A stretch of 64,000 nucleotides of DNA from a virus. Under the pieces are notes generated by a model. That model searched no databases and had not been told where the DNA came from. It was given only the letters and a program-made list of their open reading frames with translations. The translations under genes were made by a program, and so were the position numbers. How positions within the stretch are numbered: position 1 is the stretch's first letter; each line of letters begins with the position of its first letter. Below are positions 46,803 through 54,718 of this stretch, one piece after another. The stretch lies in the IMG/VR virus record IMGVR_UViG_3300043137_000362, positions 27,324 to 91,323 of that record; one strand, given 5' to 3'.

Positions 46803-47111
46803 TTAATTGTCCGTAGATGCAATAGATTCTTCTAACCTAATAACTCTATTTCTTAATTGAGCTATTGTAATTTCTTCCGTTGTCCATTTACGATTTCCCT
46901 TTGGATGAATCCAAATTAATTTTCCCATTACATACTCTGCTTTAGCATAGTTTGATTTCCAAATTCCGTTTTGAACGAATTTAACACCATCATAAACTAA
47001 CACACCTTTTTGAGTGCCATCGTTTATCTTAATCTTGTCCCCAACTTCCACATCTTGTGAAAACCCCATTAAAGAAAATAGGAGAAGGGATAATGTAATA
47101 ATTTTTTTCAT
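46803..47111 (-). CDS. Small exported protein
   Basis: The 102-residue protein begins with a classical signal peptide, MKKIITLSLLLFSLMGFSQ, cut after FSQ, a style common in Bacteroidota proteins. The mature part is a small beta domain (VGDKIKINDGTQKGVLVYDG) with a helical end. Found in a phage, it could change the cell envelope after infection, for example for superinfection exclusion; there is no direct evidence. A late-type motif (9 of 10) precedes it and a terminator follows, so it is transcribed alone. Confidence 0.72.
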   Translation of the reverse strand: MKKIITLSLLLFSLMGFSQDVEVGDKIKINDGTQKGVLVYDGVKFVQNGIWKSNYAKAEYVMGKLIWIHPKGNRKWTTEEITIAQLRNRVIRLEESIASTDN

Positions 47112-47128
47112 AATAAAATCCTATTTAA

Positions 47129-47138
47129 TATAAGTATA
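47129..47138 (-). promoter_or_regulatory. Late-type promoter motif before 46803-47111
   Basis: Plus strand TATAAGTATA, nine of ten bases of the late-type motif, 18 bases before the start codon at 47111. Confidence 0.5.
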
Positions 47139-47140
47139 TC

Positions 47141-47190
47141 AATGTTATGAAATTGTTATGAAATAAATGTTAAATGTTATGTTAATGTTA
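47141..47190. repeat. Cluster of six TGTTA repeats
   Basis: In the gap between the exported protein and the carbamoyltransferase, TGTTA occurs six times on the plus strand, at 47143, 47154, 47168, 47175, 47180 and 47186. Spacing varies between 5 and 14 bases, so these are not CRISPR repeats. They could be binding sites for a regulator or simply AT-rich drift. Confidence 0.45.
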
Positions 47191-47191
47191 A

Positions 47192-48913
47192 TTACAATAT
47201 CTTTTTTCTTACAATATAGTTCTGTAATACTAATAAATCCATCTCACAATTAAGAAAAGTTTGGATTGCAGTTTTAGGGTCTAAGACCATTGTTTGGTCT
47301 TTCAAATTAAATGATGTATTTAACACCATTGGATATTCATTATCTTTTTGTAATTGACAAAGTAATTTATACATATTCGTATGTTGTCTATTACTAACCG
47401 TCTGTATTCGTGCAGAACCATCTATATGTGTAATTGCTGGTAAGTTCTTTCTATGTTCTGCTTTTACTCTTACAACCTGATTCATAAATGGAACTAATAA
47501 TTTATAATCAAAGTATTTAGTTCTATCTTCTTCCTTAACCATTGGAGCAAAAGGTCTGAATCCTTCTCTTTTTTTGATTACTCTATTTACCCTACTTTTC
47601 ATTTGAGGGTCTCGAGGATTTGCAAGTATAGAACGATTTCCTAATGCTCTTGCACCAAATTCCATTTTACCTTCAAACCAACCAATAACATTTCCATCAA
47701 CAATTTGTTTAGAAATGAATGGAATTAGTTCCGAATATTCTTTATATTCATACCAAACATCTACTTCGGATTCATCTAAAATTTGTTTAATTTCCGCATT
47801 CGTATAAGATGGTCCTAAGTATGGAATTGTATTATCAACTCTAACTGATGTTGGGTTGTTAGTATAATAATGATACAATGCACACCCAATTGCAGAACCT
47901 CCATCTGATGGAGCAGGTGGAATCCACAATGTTTGAAATTTGGATAATTCAGTAATTTTACCATTAGCCGTTCCGTTGTATGCACATCCACCACTTAGAC
48001 ATAAAAATGGAACTGATTTAAGTTCAAATGCTCTATTTAAAAATTTGAAAAAGTAATTTTCATATACTTGTTGTAATGTTGCAGCTAAATCCATATGATG
48101 ATTTTCAAGTTCTTCATCTGGTAATCTATTTGTAAAACCAAATAGTTCTCCTAACTTTTCATTAAACATCATATCAGTTGACCACTCATAATCAAAGTAA
48201 TCCATATTCAATTCAAATCCATCATCTTCGGTAGGAGAAATGATACTTTCAAATTTATCTAAATATGCTTTTGGATTTCCATAGGGAGCAAGTCCCATTA
48301 CCTTATACTCACCTTCGTTTGGTTTGAAACCTAAGAATGCAGTAAAAGCCGAATATAACATACCCAATGAATGTGGATATTCTATTGTTTGTAGTTTTGT
48401 TATTGTATTTTTATCACCATATGCAATTACTGCAGTTTCCCATTCACCTACACCATCTACGGATACAATTGCAGTTCTTTCGTAAGGTGAAGTATAATAT
48501 GAATAAGCTAAGTGAGAAAGGTGATGTTCTACATATGATATTTCAATTTCATTTCCAAAAATTGATTTTATAGTATTTTCAATTTCATCATATGCTTTTT
48601 TATTTCTACTGATGATTGATGCACTATTTAGTAAATTAAAAAATCCACCCTTCTTTACTGATTTTTCAATTCGATTTATTTTAAGTTTAGGATTTTCATA
48701 AAAAGAAACAACATCAATATCTGATGCTGTTAAATTATTTGATGTTAATAACCACTCAATTGATTTGAATGGAAATGATTCATCATGTTTTATTCCTGTG
48801 AAACTTTCTTCCAATGTTGCACCAATAACTTTTCCATTGTTAATTAGTGCTGCACCTGAATCGTGGAATCCACACGAAATTCCTAAAATATAATTGTTCT
48901 TAATCTTCGTCAT
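47192..48913 (-). CDS. Carbamoyltransferase (NodU/TobZ family)
   Basis: The protein starts MTKIKNNYILGISCGFHDSG; the ATG at 48913 is used, as the codon before it is TTG. The 573 residues fit the family: HDSGAALINNGKVIGATLEE, HLSHLAYSYY (near 129-138), IVSVDGVGEWET, and the C-terminal YrdC-like part with KMEFGARALGNRSILANPRD. NodU and TobZ transfer carbamoyl from carbamoyl phosphate to sugar hydroxyls, with an adenylate intermediate. In a phage this hints at carbamoylated glycans or nucleosides. It overlaps the late sigma factor gene by 14 bases. Confidence 0.9.
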   Translation of the reverse strand: MTKIKNNYILGISCGFHDSGAALINNGKVIGATLEESFTGIKHDESFPFKSIEWLLTSNNLTASDIDVVSFYENPKLKINRIEKSVKKGGFFNLLNSASIISRNKKAYDEIENTIKSIFGNEIEISYVEHHLSHLAYSYYTSPYERTAIVSVDGVGEWETAVIAYGDKNTITKLQTIEYPHSLGMLYSAFTAFLGFKPNEGEYKVMGLAPYGNPKAYLDKFESIISPTEDDGFELNMDYFDYEWSTDMMFNEKLGELFGFTNRLPDEELENHHMDLAATLQQVYENYFFKFLNRAFELKSVPFLCLSGGCAYNGTANGKITELSKFQTLWIPPAPSDGGSAIGCALYHYYTNNPTSVRVDNTIPYLGPSYTNAEIKQILDESEVDVWYEYKEYSELIPFISKQIVDGNVIGWFEGKMEFGARALGNRSILANPRDPQMKSRVNRVIKKREGFRPFAPMVKEEDRTKYFDYKLLVPFMNQVVRVKAEHRKNLPAITHIDGSARIQTVSNRQHTNMYKLLCQLQKDNEYPMVLNTSFNLKDQTMVLDPKTAIQTFLNCEMDLLVLQNYIVRKKIL

Positions 48914-49664
48914 CAAATATATCCTCTTCTAAATCTATTTTTGATGTATCTACCCAAAATGGTTCATCTCTTACTGAAAAATCACCATTATCTAAATACT
49001 CGTTTAACATTTTTCGTTGATGTTGTTTCATCACATTTACCACTTTTGTGATATAGTGAGTCTTACAATCTGTCATCTCTCTAATAAGTAGATACAAATG
49101 TTTTTTGTTAAAATTTTCGATGAAATCACTTCTACGGAATAACTCTAATACTGCATCACCGATTTGAATATCTCTTTTTTTGTTAAAGACAGTTGCAAGA
49201 TGTTTATCCCAATATTCCAACATTATATCTTTAAACTCTCTAAATTCAGAAGCCTCTTCAACTTCATAAAAATCATTCTCGGGATTCCAACTTTCGGGCA
49301 TCTCTGATATTAGAGCATTTTGTTTCCAACGTTTGTAGTTTCCGTTGTTTTTTAAAATCAAATGATTCTTTGCAATAATGGTAAAATATGAAAACGCTCT
49401 ACCCTTACCTTCTTTATACATATGCATTTTCTCTACCATCGTAGAAACAACTTCCATTTGAATATCTTTCTTAGATACATCAAAATAAGAAAATTTAAAT
49501 GTGTTTAGAACGTTTTCTGCTAGTTTTTCAAATGGATACTTAATTCCCTCTTCGTAAATTTTACTACGTTTGACTGGGTCTTTACATTTGTTATATTCAA
49601 CTATAGCCTCTTGAGCAGGAGTACCAAAATATATTTTGGATTTTGGTTTTCTGGTTTTTGCCAT
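48900..49664 (-). CDS. gp55: gp55-like late sigma factor
   Basis: The 254-residue protein matches the T4 gp55 type of short sigma factor: a helical region 2-like core with GKGRAFSYFTIIAKNHLILK (87-106), then NNGNYKRWKQNALI, and an acidic C-terminus (EEDIFDDED). gp55 directs host RNA polymerase to late promoters, which have only a -10-like element. This fits the repeated TATATTTATA motif without a TTTG box seen before virion genes. The extremely acidic C-terminal end may act like the sliding-clamp-binding tail of T4 gp55, which is inference. Confidence 0.83.
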   Translation of the reverse strand: MAKTRKPKSKIYFGTPAQEAIVEYNKCKDPVKRSKIYEEGIKYPFEKLAENVLNTFKFSYFDVSKKDIQMEVVSTMVEKMHMYKEGKGRAFSYFTIIAKNHLILKNNGNYKRWKQNALISEMPESWNPENDFYEVEEASEFREFKDIMLEYWDKHLATVFNKKRDIQIGDAVLELFRRSDFIENFNKKHLYLLIREMTDCKTHYITKVVNVMKQHQRKMLNEYLDNGDFSVRDEPFWVDTSKIDLEEDIFDDED

Positions 49665-49665
49665 A

Positions 49666-49929
49666 TTAAATTGTTTCGTTTAATTTTGTAATGATTTCTT
49701 TCAATTCTGCAAACACTGCACCTACCTCATCATCTGATTCGAAAGAACCACGTAAATCAATTTCTTGCATTGATTGGTATGCAGTTTCTACCTTTTGTTG
49801 GACATCCATTATGGTTTCTAATAACGTGTCTTCTAACTCTTCGTTTTGTAATAGTATATTACGTGCACCAACTATTAATGCAATGTTTAGTAATACGGAT
49901 ACTACTAATGTAATTTCAATTCCACTCAT
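49666..49929 (-). CDS. Small membrane-anchored conserved phage protein
   Basis: An 87-residue protein with one N-terminal membrane segment (about 5-22, ITLVVSVLLNIALIVGA) and a soluble helical part containing LRGSFESDDEVGAVFAELKE, a segment I recall as conserved in T4-like marine phages. The function is not known. It sits one base before the sigma factor gene and is probably co-translated. Confidence 0.7.
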   Translation of the reverse strand: MSGIEITLVVSVLLNIALIVGARNILLQNEELEDTLLETIMDVQQKVETAYQSMQEIDLRGSFESDDEVGAVFAELKEIITKLNETI

Positions 49930-49932
49930 ATA

Positions 49933-50304
49933 TTATTCTTTAAATTTAATATTTGATAAAATGTTTTCAAGCAATTCAACTTCGTTTTGGAAAACTGTCT
50001 GTTCGAACTCATTTCTATCAGCTTCAATGAAGGTGTCTATCATATTAACTAATTTTTTCTGATACTCTGAAGTGATGGTATTCGTTAATGTAAATTTGTG
50101 ATTGGTAATACTCACACTAAAATCTTCAACTTTAACCCAATAGGATAATCTTTTATTTATCATAAAATATCTACCGGTTAATGGTGCAATTTTTAAATCA
50201 GTATCAGATTGTTCACACAACATTTGAATAACATCGTAAGTCAAAGTCTCCTTTTCATTCATTTGGTAAGGAGGGAAAATTTTAGATTTTAAATAGTTTA
50301 TCAT
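49933..50304 (-). CDS. Protein of unknown function
   Basis: A 123-residue protein starting MINYLKSKIFPPYQ, alpha/beta with YFMINKRLSYWVKVEDFSVS in the middle. No family recognised; T4-like phages carry similar short proteins. The ATG at 50304 is chosen, not the longer frame to 50370, because the promoter with TATATTTG ends at 50328, which puts transcription start inside the longer frame. There is no Shine-Dalgarno site, but an A-rich leader as usual in Bacteroidota. Confidence 0.62.
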   Translation of the reverse strand: MINYLKSKIFPPYQMNEKETLTYDVIQMLCEQSDTDLKIAPLTGRYFMINKRLSYWVKVEDFSVSITNHKFTLTNTITSEYQKKLVNMIDTFIEADRNEFEQTVFQNEVELLENILSNIKFKE

Positions 50305-50327
50305 GTCTTTTAATTTTTTGTTATATA

Positions 50328-50359
50328 CAAATATACGAAAAATATTTGAATTTACCAAA
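50328..50359 (-). promoter_or_regulatory. Bacteroidota-type promoter before 49933-50304
   Basis: Sense TTTG (50356-50359), exactly 20 bases, then TATATTTG (50328-50335), a full match to the -7 consensus TAnnTTTG. The start codon at 50304 is 23 bases downstream. Confidence 0.8.
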
Positions 50360-50375
50360 TAATTTATCAATTATT

Positions 50376-50618
50376 TTATGCTTCACCAACTTGGCCGTTA
50401 TATTGGAATCCAACTCCATCGGTTGGGGTTTCATCACTTTTAAATGAATTCAATTCCTCATCTAATAATTCAATATTAGATTTAATTCTAATATCTAAAT
50501 CTTCTTCGGTTGTTAACCCGTTTTCTAATATAATATCAATTAATGTCTGAACTATTATATTTTGGGTTAGCAACCTATCATTTAGATTTTTAATTAATTT
50601 CTTTGTTGTTGATTTCAT
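50376..50618 (-). CDS. Small protein of unknown function
   Basis: An 80-residue protein with two helices (KKLIKNLNDRLLTQNIIVQT and TEEDLDIRIKSNIELLDEEL) and an acidic tail. No recognised family. It overlaps the upstream gene by 29 bases in another frame, evidence of tight packing. Probably part of the early block with its neighbours. Confidence 0.55.
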   Translation of the reverse strand: MKSTTKKLIKNLNDRLLTQNIIVQTLIDIILENGLTTEEDLDIRIKSNIELLDEELNSFKSDETPTDGVGFQYNGQVGEA

Positions 50619-50844
50619 TAAGTAATTGTCTTAAACCATCTTTGGTTTCGTTTCCGTATACGAGATTACCGAATCCCTTATTAATTGTTTCTTGCTGATA
50701 TCCCAACGAAGATGCCAATCTAACACACATTACTTTGAATTCATGTATATCCATATCATCGGGGACAGTAAATTCAATTTCTGATGCTTCTCGTAATCCT
50801 TCTATAAATTCCGAATCGGTGTATTTAAATATTAATTTTGCCAT
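50590..50844 (-). CDS. Small protein of unknown function
   Basis: An 84-residue protein with a beta-alpha start (MAKLIFKYTDSEFIEGLREA), VPDDMDIHEFKVMCVRLASS and a helix LRQLLNEINNK. Not assigned to any family. It lies just after the peptide deformylase gene and may be co-transcribed with it. Confidence 0.58.
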   Translation of the reverse strand: MAKLIFKYTDSEFIEGLREASEIEFTVPDDMDIHEFKVMCVRLASSLGYQQETINKGFGNLVYGNETKDGLRQLLNEINNKEIN

Positions 50845-50853
50845 AGGTATTTA

Positions 50854-51534
50854 TTATAGAATTTGAACTGCTGAGCCCAATTGTAGTGCTTTTTTATATT
50901 TGATAAATTCGGTGCTACCATCTGGTAATTTAACCATAACCATTTCATTTCTACCATACGATTTTTGTTTAACAACCGTTGTAGTATAACGTCTTTTAGT
51001 ATCAGTAATCAACGTTCCATTTAAATGATCAATTTCATGTTGTGCACATACACATTCTAATAAACCAGTATCTCCAAAAAATTCATTTGAATCTTTCCAC
51101 TCTCTACCTTCAACATAATCCGGTGAAAATACTACTGTCCCTAAATTATCACATTCGATTGTAATTGATTTATGACGAATAGTTTTTACGGGTTTACTCA
51201 TACTTTTTGGAATCGATAAACATTGTTCAACATATGCAACCGTATCTCTTGAAACCTCAACAATAGTTGGGTTGATTAATACCAATGGTTCTTTCACATT
51301 GATAATACATGCACGGACATCTAATCCAATTTGATTTGCTGATAATCCAATACCACCATGTATTTCCAACGCGTTGGTTAATTGTAATGTAATGTAATCA
51401 ATATCTTCTTGAGACATTGGTTTTGGTTGAATAACCGATTTTAATTTTGAAGGGTCTTTAATTAATTTTGGAAAAAGTGTTGATGTGAGTTTATCAATAC
51501 GTTCCGATGTAAGTTCAATTGCTGTGTCTACCAT
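50854..51534 (-). CDS. def: Peptide deformylase
   Basis: The 226-residue enzyme removes the formyl group from nascent proteins. All three motifs are there: GIGLSANQIG (61-70), EQCLS (103-107, Cys105 as metal ligand) and QHEIDH (165-170, His166 and His170 as ligands, Glu167 catalytic). The second motif has Gln in place of the usual Gly (EGCLS). Phage deformylases are known in marine viruses. The first 25 residues are an additional helix. Its role is probably to speed maturation of proteins made in bulk during infection. Confidence 0.93.
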   Translation of the reverse strand: MVDTAIELTSERIDKLTSTLFPKLIKDPSKLKSVIQPKPMSQEDIDYITLQLTNALEIHGGIGLSANQIGLDVRACIINVKEPLVLINPTIVEVSRDTVAYVEQCLSIPKSMSKPVKTIRHKSITIECDNLGTVVFSPDYVEGREWKDSNEFFGDTGLLECVCAQHEIDHLNGTLITDTKRRYTTTVVKQKSYGRNEMVMVKLPDGSTEFIKYKKALQLGSAVQIL

Positions 51535-51549
51535 TTTATTTATTTTAAT

Positions 51550-52020
51550 TTATTTTGCGATATTTAAGTATTTTTCTAATAACCATGATGATGATTGGAT
51601 TTTATTTCCCAACCCCCAAACAGATTCAATTCCGTAGGTATTACATACATCATTTTCGGGTGTGGTGGTTTCGGTTCTATCTCCCCCATTTCCAAAGGCC
51701 ATTACACCTTTTGGTAAATCACCATTTTCTCTAATATATTTCAATCTAGCATGGTCAATGAAATCGATTGCAGTATCATCATTATGAATTTTAGGATTCA
51801 TCACATAAACATATGAAACCCCTTTAATATGTTCCATAATAAATTTACGCTCGGATTGTTCCATAAAGGATTTACCCTTTTTTCTCTTCAACCAACTATC
51901 GTTGTTTAATCCAACCCAAACCTCATCTGCTAATTCATTTGCTAACTGAATACACTCAACGTGTCCTTTATGAATAGGGTCGAACCCACCACTTAGTAAT
52001 ATAACTTTGTATTTTTTCAT
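51550..52020 (-). CDS. Cytidylyltransferase-like nucleotidyltransferase
   Basis: The 156-residue protein has the HxGH signature in GGFDPIHKGH (11-20) and a later FMEQSERKFIMEHI segment, the place where the family has its RTEGISTS-type motif; that motif is not recognisable here. It belongs to the nucleotidyltransferase superfamily (glycerol-3-phosphate, pantetheine and related substrates). The start MKKYKVILLS at 52020 is used; the longer frame to 52047 overlaps the oxygenase gene and adds a poor leader. It may activate an alcohol or sugar phosphate for the glycan genes, which is inference. Confidence 0.76.
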   Translation of the reverse strand: MKKYKVILLSGGFDPIHKGHVECIQLANELADEVWVGLNNDSWLKRKKGKSFMEQSERKFIMEHIKGVSYVYVMNPKIHNDDTAIDFIDHARLKYIRENGDLPKGVMAFGNGGDRTETTTPENDVCNTYGIESVWGLGNKIQSSSWLLEKYLNIAK

Positions 52021-52021
52021 T

Positions 52022-52618
52022 TTATTGTTTTTTATGTATGAATGCACAAATTGCGTAACGCTCTCCTTCTAACACTTTAGTGACCTCGTGTTCAACTGAA
52101 TTTTGTGTGTAATCGATTATTACAACTCTACCATATTCAGGTAATATTTTGGTTTCGTTTTTTAAAATTAAATTTCCACCATTTGCTTCGTTATAATCTT
52201 TGTTTAGATAAATTAATACACCCATTATTCGGGTTGGGTCCTCACCATCGATGTGTGGTATTATAAAACATTCATTATTATATAAGGTTATTACATTTAA
52301 GAAATGAACATCAGTATATTCATAAAATTTGTAAAAAATACTTTTTAATAATAAATTAGTTTCAGTTGAAGTATCGTATGCCGAAAACCAAATTTGTGCT
52401 AAATTATCTGTTTCAATTAATTCATCTTTTGTTTTACTTAAATTTTTAAAAGTTGAATTATTAACTGGATGATTATGTAAAACACTATCATATGATACTA
52501 CTAATTTATTAAATTGATTATTCGATAAATTTGAGTATATCTTTGATAATAATTCTAATTCATATTCACTTGTTATATCAAACGAAACGAATCCATTTTC
52601 TAATAGTTCTTTTTTCAT
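52022..52618 (-). CDS. 2OG-Fe(II) oxygenase
   Basis: The 198-residue protein has the iron and 2-oxoglutarate site of the prolyl hydroxylase-like group: His122-x-Asp124 (PHIDGED), His177 (VEHEVT) and Arg187 (EGERYAI). Such enzymes hydroxylate proteins, nucleic acids or small molecules; the substrate is unknown. The promoter lies only a few bases from the ATG, so the mRNA may be leaderless. Its stop is 1 base before the nucleotidyltransferase start, so they form an operon. Confidence 0.82.
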   Translation of the reverse strand: MKKELLENGFVSFDITSEYELELLSKIYSNLSNNQFNKLVVSYDSVLHNHPVNNSTFKNLSKTKDELIETDNLAQIWFSAYDTSTETNLLLKSIFYKFYEYTDVHFLNVITLYNNECFIIPHIDGEDPTRIMGVLIYLNKDYNEANGGNLILKNETKILPEYGRVVIIDYTQNSVEHEVTKVLEGERYAICAFIHKKQ

Positions 52619-52622
52619 AATG

Positions 52623-52654
52623 TAAAGATACGAAAATTATTTTACAATTCCAAA
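52623..52654 (-). promoter_or_regulatory. Bacteroidota-type promoter, near-leaderless, before the oxygenase
   Basis: Sense TTTG (52651-52654), exactly 20 bases, then TATCTTTA (52623-52630), the same -7 variant as at the primase promoter. Only four bases separate it from the ATG at 52618, so the transcript would start at or near the ATG. Confidence 0.72.
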
Positions 52655-52683
52655 TTTATTTCCTTGTAAGTAATGATTGATAA

Positions 52684-52842
52684 TTATTTTTTCAAATTGT
52701 TAGATTTAATTAATTTATTCAATTCTTTCTTTACAATTTTTCGTTTGTTGTTAGCATCAATTAAAGAACTATACTCTACTAATTTAGTATATTCATTACC
52801 ATTCCTATCTTTTACTTTAATCAATATTTTTGATGTTTCCAT
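52684..52842 (-). CDS. Small basic protein of unknown function
   Basis: A 52-residue protein, METSKILIKVKDRNGNEYTK at the start, then a basic helix (KRKIVKKELNKLIKS). The N-terminus reads as a beta hairpin and the end as a Lys-rich helix, which could bind nucleic acid. It lies four bases downstream of thyA on the same strand, so co-transcription is likely. No Shine-Dalgarno site. Too short for firm assignment; the frame is clean and fills an otherwise empty gap. Confidence 0.55.
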   Translation of the reverse strand: METSKILIKVKDRNGNEYTKLVEYSSLIDANNKRKIVKKELNKLIKSNNLKK

Positions 52843-52846
52843 AACT

Positions 52847-53980
52847 TTAATTTGATAATGGCATTTTTATTTTACTATGAGATTGATACCCAATCAATTC
52901 AAAAGAATCTGGCCTATATGATAATATTTTATCTTTAAATGTTTTTGGTTCTAAATATTCTTTAACTACTTTGTGTTGATACCAATTCCTTTCTGTTATT
53001 TGTACTTTTGGTAATTCAAATGGTTCACGAGTTAATTGTTCATTAACACCATCAATTTGATTTTTATATATGTGACAATCACCCAAATTACCAATCAATT
53101 CATCAGGTATCATATTAACTTCCTTTGCTATGATTTCCAACAACAAACCATATGAAGCAATATTGAATGGAAGTCCCAACGGGGTATCTACACTTCTTTG
53201 ATTCCACATTAATGAGATTGCTCGTTTAGGAACTGGATATAACTCATCTATTTCGTTATGGTCGCCTACATGGAAATCAAAAGGTTCAAATGTACTATAA
53301 GTTTTAGATGCCAAATCTAATCGTTCTTTCAAACTCAACTCTCTTGTATAAACTTGAAATCCATAATGGCAGGGTGGTAGAACCATTGCATCCAATGCAC
53401 CAACATTCCAAGCACTTACCATCATTCTTCTACTATCTGGATTTGTTTTAAGGTCGTTGATTAGGTTTTGTATTTGATCCACATATAAATCGTTAGGTAA
53501 ACCATATTCAACGTGATCTATAGAATAATTTGCTAATTCCCATTTTCTCCATTGTTTACCATAAATTGGACCTAACTCACCCCATGTTTTTGCAAATTCA
53601 GGAACTGTCTTAATTAGATTTTCAAACTCCTTAACATCAGGATATGATTTTTCTAATTGTTCGGGAGTCATTTTATCACTCCATTCCTTTTTATGCGCTT
53701 CAACATATCTTTTGTAAGCATCACCAGTCCAAATGTGGCAATCGTAATCCAATAGGAACTTGATGTTAGTATCACCTCTTAAAAACCATAGTAATTCAGT
53801 CACCATAGTTTTCCACGCCATTTTCTTTGTGGTTAGTAATGGAAATCCTTGTGACATTCTATGTCTAATTTGTCTTCCAAATGTAGATATAGTACCAGTA
53901 CCAGTTCTATCTGATTTAACGATTCCCGTATCTAATATATCTTGTAGTAAGTCCTGATATTTTTTATCTATTGTATTCAT
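52847..53980 (-). CDS. thyA: Thymidylate synthase (ThyA type)
   Basis: The 377-residue enzyme makes dTMP from dUMP with methylene-tetrahydrofolate. Visible: DRTGTGT (24-30), LLWFLRGDTNI (63-73), LGPIYGKQWR (136-145), the catalytic Cys204 in PPCH, and GDCHIYKNQ. It is about 110 residues longer than E. coli ThyA, with insertions at about 90-130 and 215-250. The start is ATG at 53980; a TTG three codons earlier is rejected because the ATG overlaps the TGA of the 28-residue frame as ATGA. It supports dTTP supply in AT-rich phage DNA. Confidence 0.94.
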   Translation of the reverse strand: MNTIDKKYQDLLQDILDTGIVKSDRTGTGTISTFGRQIRHRMSQGFPLLTTKKMAWKTMVTELLWFLRGDTNIKFLLDYDCHIWTGDAYKRYVEAHKKEWSDKMTPEQLEKSYPDVKEFENLIKTVPEFAKTWGELGPIYGKQWRKWELANYSIDHVEYGLPNDLYVDQIQNLINDLKTNPDSRRMMVSAWNVGALDAMVLPPCHYGFQVYTRELSLKERLDLASKTYSTFEPFDFHVGDHNEIDELYPVPKRAISLMWNQRSVDTPLGLPFNIASYGLLLEIIAKEVNMIPDELIGNLGDCHIYKNQIDGVNEQLTREPFELPKVQITERNWYQHKVVKEYLEPKTFKDKILSYRPDSFELIGYQSHSKIKMPLSN

Positions 53981-54063
53981 AAATCCCAAATTGATTTTCT
54001 TTTTCTTTTAATTTTATTAATAACTAAATTAATTATGAATATTATTCCTTTTATAATTTTCAT
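53977..54063 (-). CDS. 28-residue peptide chained between two genes by ATGA overlaps
   Basis: A frame of 28 residues, MKIIKGIIFIINLVINKIKR plus eight more, is one hydrophobic helix (about 5-15) with a strongly basic end. Its ATG overlaps the TGA of the upstream gene as ATGA, and its own TGA overlaps the ATG of thyA as ATGA. Such double coupling is typical of translated genes. Membrane anchoring is possible. It is short, so the call is not firm. Confidence 0.5.
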   Translation of the reverse strand: MKIIKGIIFIINLVINKIKRKRKSIWDL

Positions 54064-54425
54064 AAATTATTTAATTGTATTTCTTTTTTAAATTCTGCTT
54101 CCGATTTTCTATCATATTTTTCTTTCATTTGAGAAATACGAATAAAATCTCTATATGCATTATTGTGGTTATGTTTCAAATAATCTAATGACATTTCATA
54201 TCTGAAAATAACATCCTCATATCTGGCTTCTCGTATATCAAATCCATCTTCCAATATCTTTATATCGGATTGTAAACTATCAATTACATTTTGTAGTGAA
54301 TCAACTTTGGTAATATCCGATTTTACAATTGTAGGAGTTGAATCAATTTCATATTTGGTTATAAGTGCAATACTACCTAAAAAGAGTAATATAAGACCAA
54401 TGGCAACAGATGATGTTTTTTTCAT
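54060..54425 (-). CDS. Membrane-anchored coiled-coil protein
   Basis: The 121-residue protein has an N-terminal membrane segment (about 7-24, SVAIGLILLFLGSIALI) and a helical, probably coiled-coil ectodomain with Asp- and Glu-rich repeats (KVDSLQNVIDSLQSDIKIL). The layout resembles phage Rz-like or spanin-type proteins, but no second partner gene is recognisable, so this is only a possibility. It ends in an ATGA overlap with the small peptide. Confidence 0.58.
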   Translation of the reverse strand: MKKTSSVAIGLILLFLGSIALITKYEIDSTPTIVKSDITKVDSLQNVIDSLQSDIKILEDGFDIREARYEDVIFRYEMSLDYLKHNHNNAYRDFIRISQMKEKYDRKSEAEFKKEIQLNNL

Positions 54426-54428
54426 ATA

Positions 54429-54713
54429 TTATTCTACGATTATAAATTCTGAACGTCTGTAATCAATCTTTGCTTGATAATCCATTTTCCAATTTTGAAT
54501 AATTTCTTCAGCTTGTGATTGATGTTGAAATGGGTATGCACCCGAATTCCATACTTTAAATGGTAAGTAAAAATAATTCGTTCTATACCACACTTTTTTC
54601 TGTGGGAGATAATATTTTACTCCATTATCTACCCAAGTCTCAATACGATACTTTGGTTTAGCTTCTAATGTCATCACTCCCAACAACATTAGTATTAATA
54701 GTATTTTTTTCAT
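54429..54713 (-). CDS. Exported protein of unknown function
   Basis: The 94-residue protein starts with a signal peptide (MKKILLILMLLGVMTLEA), cut after about residue 18. The mature part is rich in Tyr and Trp (KKVWYRTNYFYLPFKVWN), typical of envelope proteins. No family recognised. It is the first gene after a perfect Bacteroidota promoter that leaves almost no leader, so it is an early gene. A role in changing the host envelope early in infection is inference. Confidence 0.68.
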   Translation of the reverse strand: MKKILLILMLLGVMTLEAKPKYRIETWVDNGVKYYLPQKKVWYRTNYFYLPFKVWNSGAYPFQHQSQAEEIIQNWKMDYQAKIDYRRSEFIIVE

Positions 54714-54718
54714 TATAT

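Noticed and set aside
47141-47190. TGTTA repeats as a CRISPR array
   Set aside because: Repeats are five bases with irregular spacing and no spacers of uniform length.
49691-50062. A 123-residue plus-strand frame crossing two genes
   Set aside because: It lies opposite two minus-strand genes, one with a defined promoter, and its sequence is Ser/Asn-rich with no recognisable domain.
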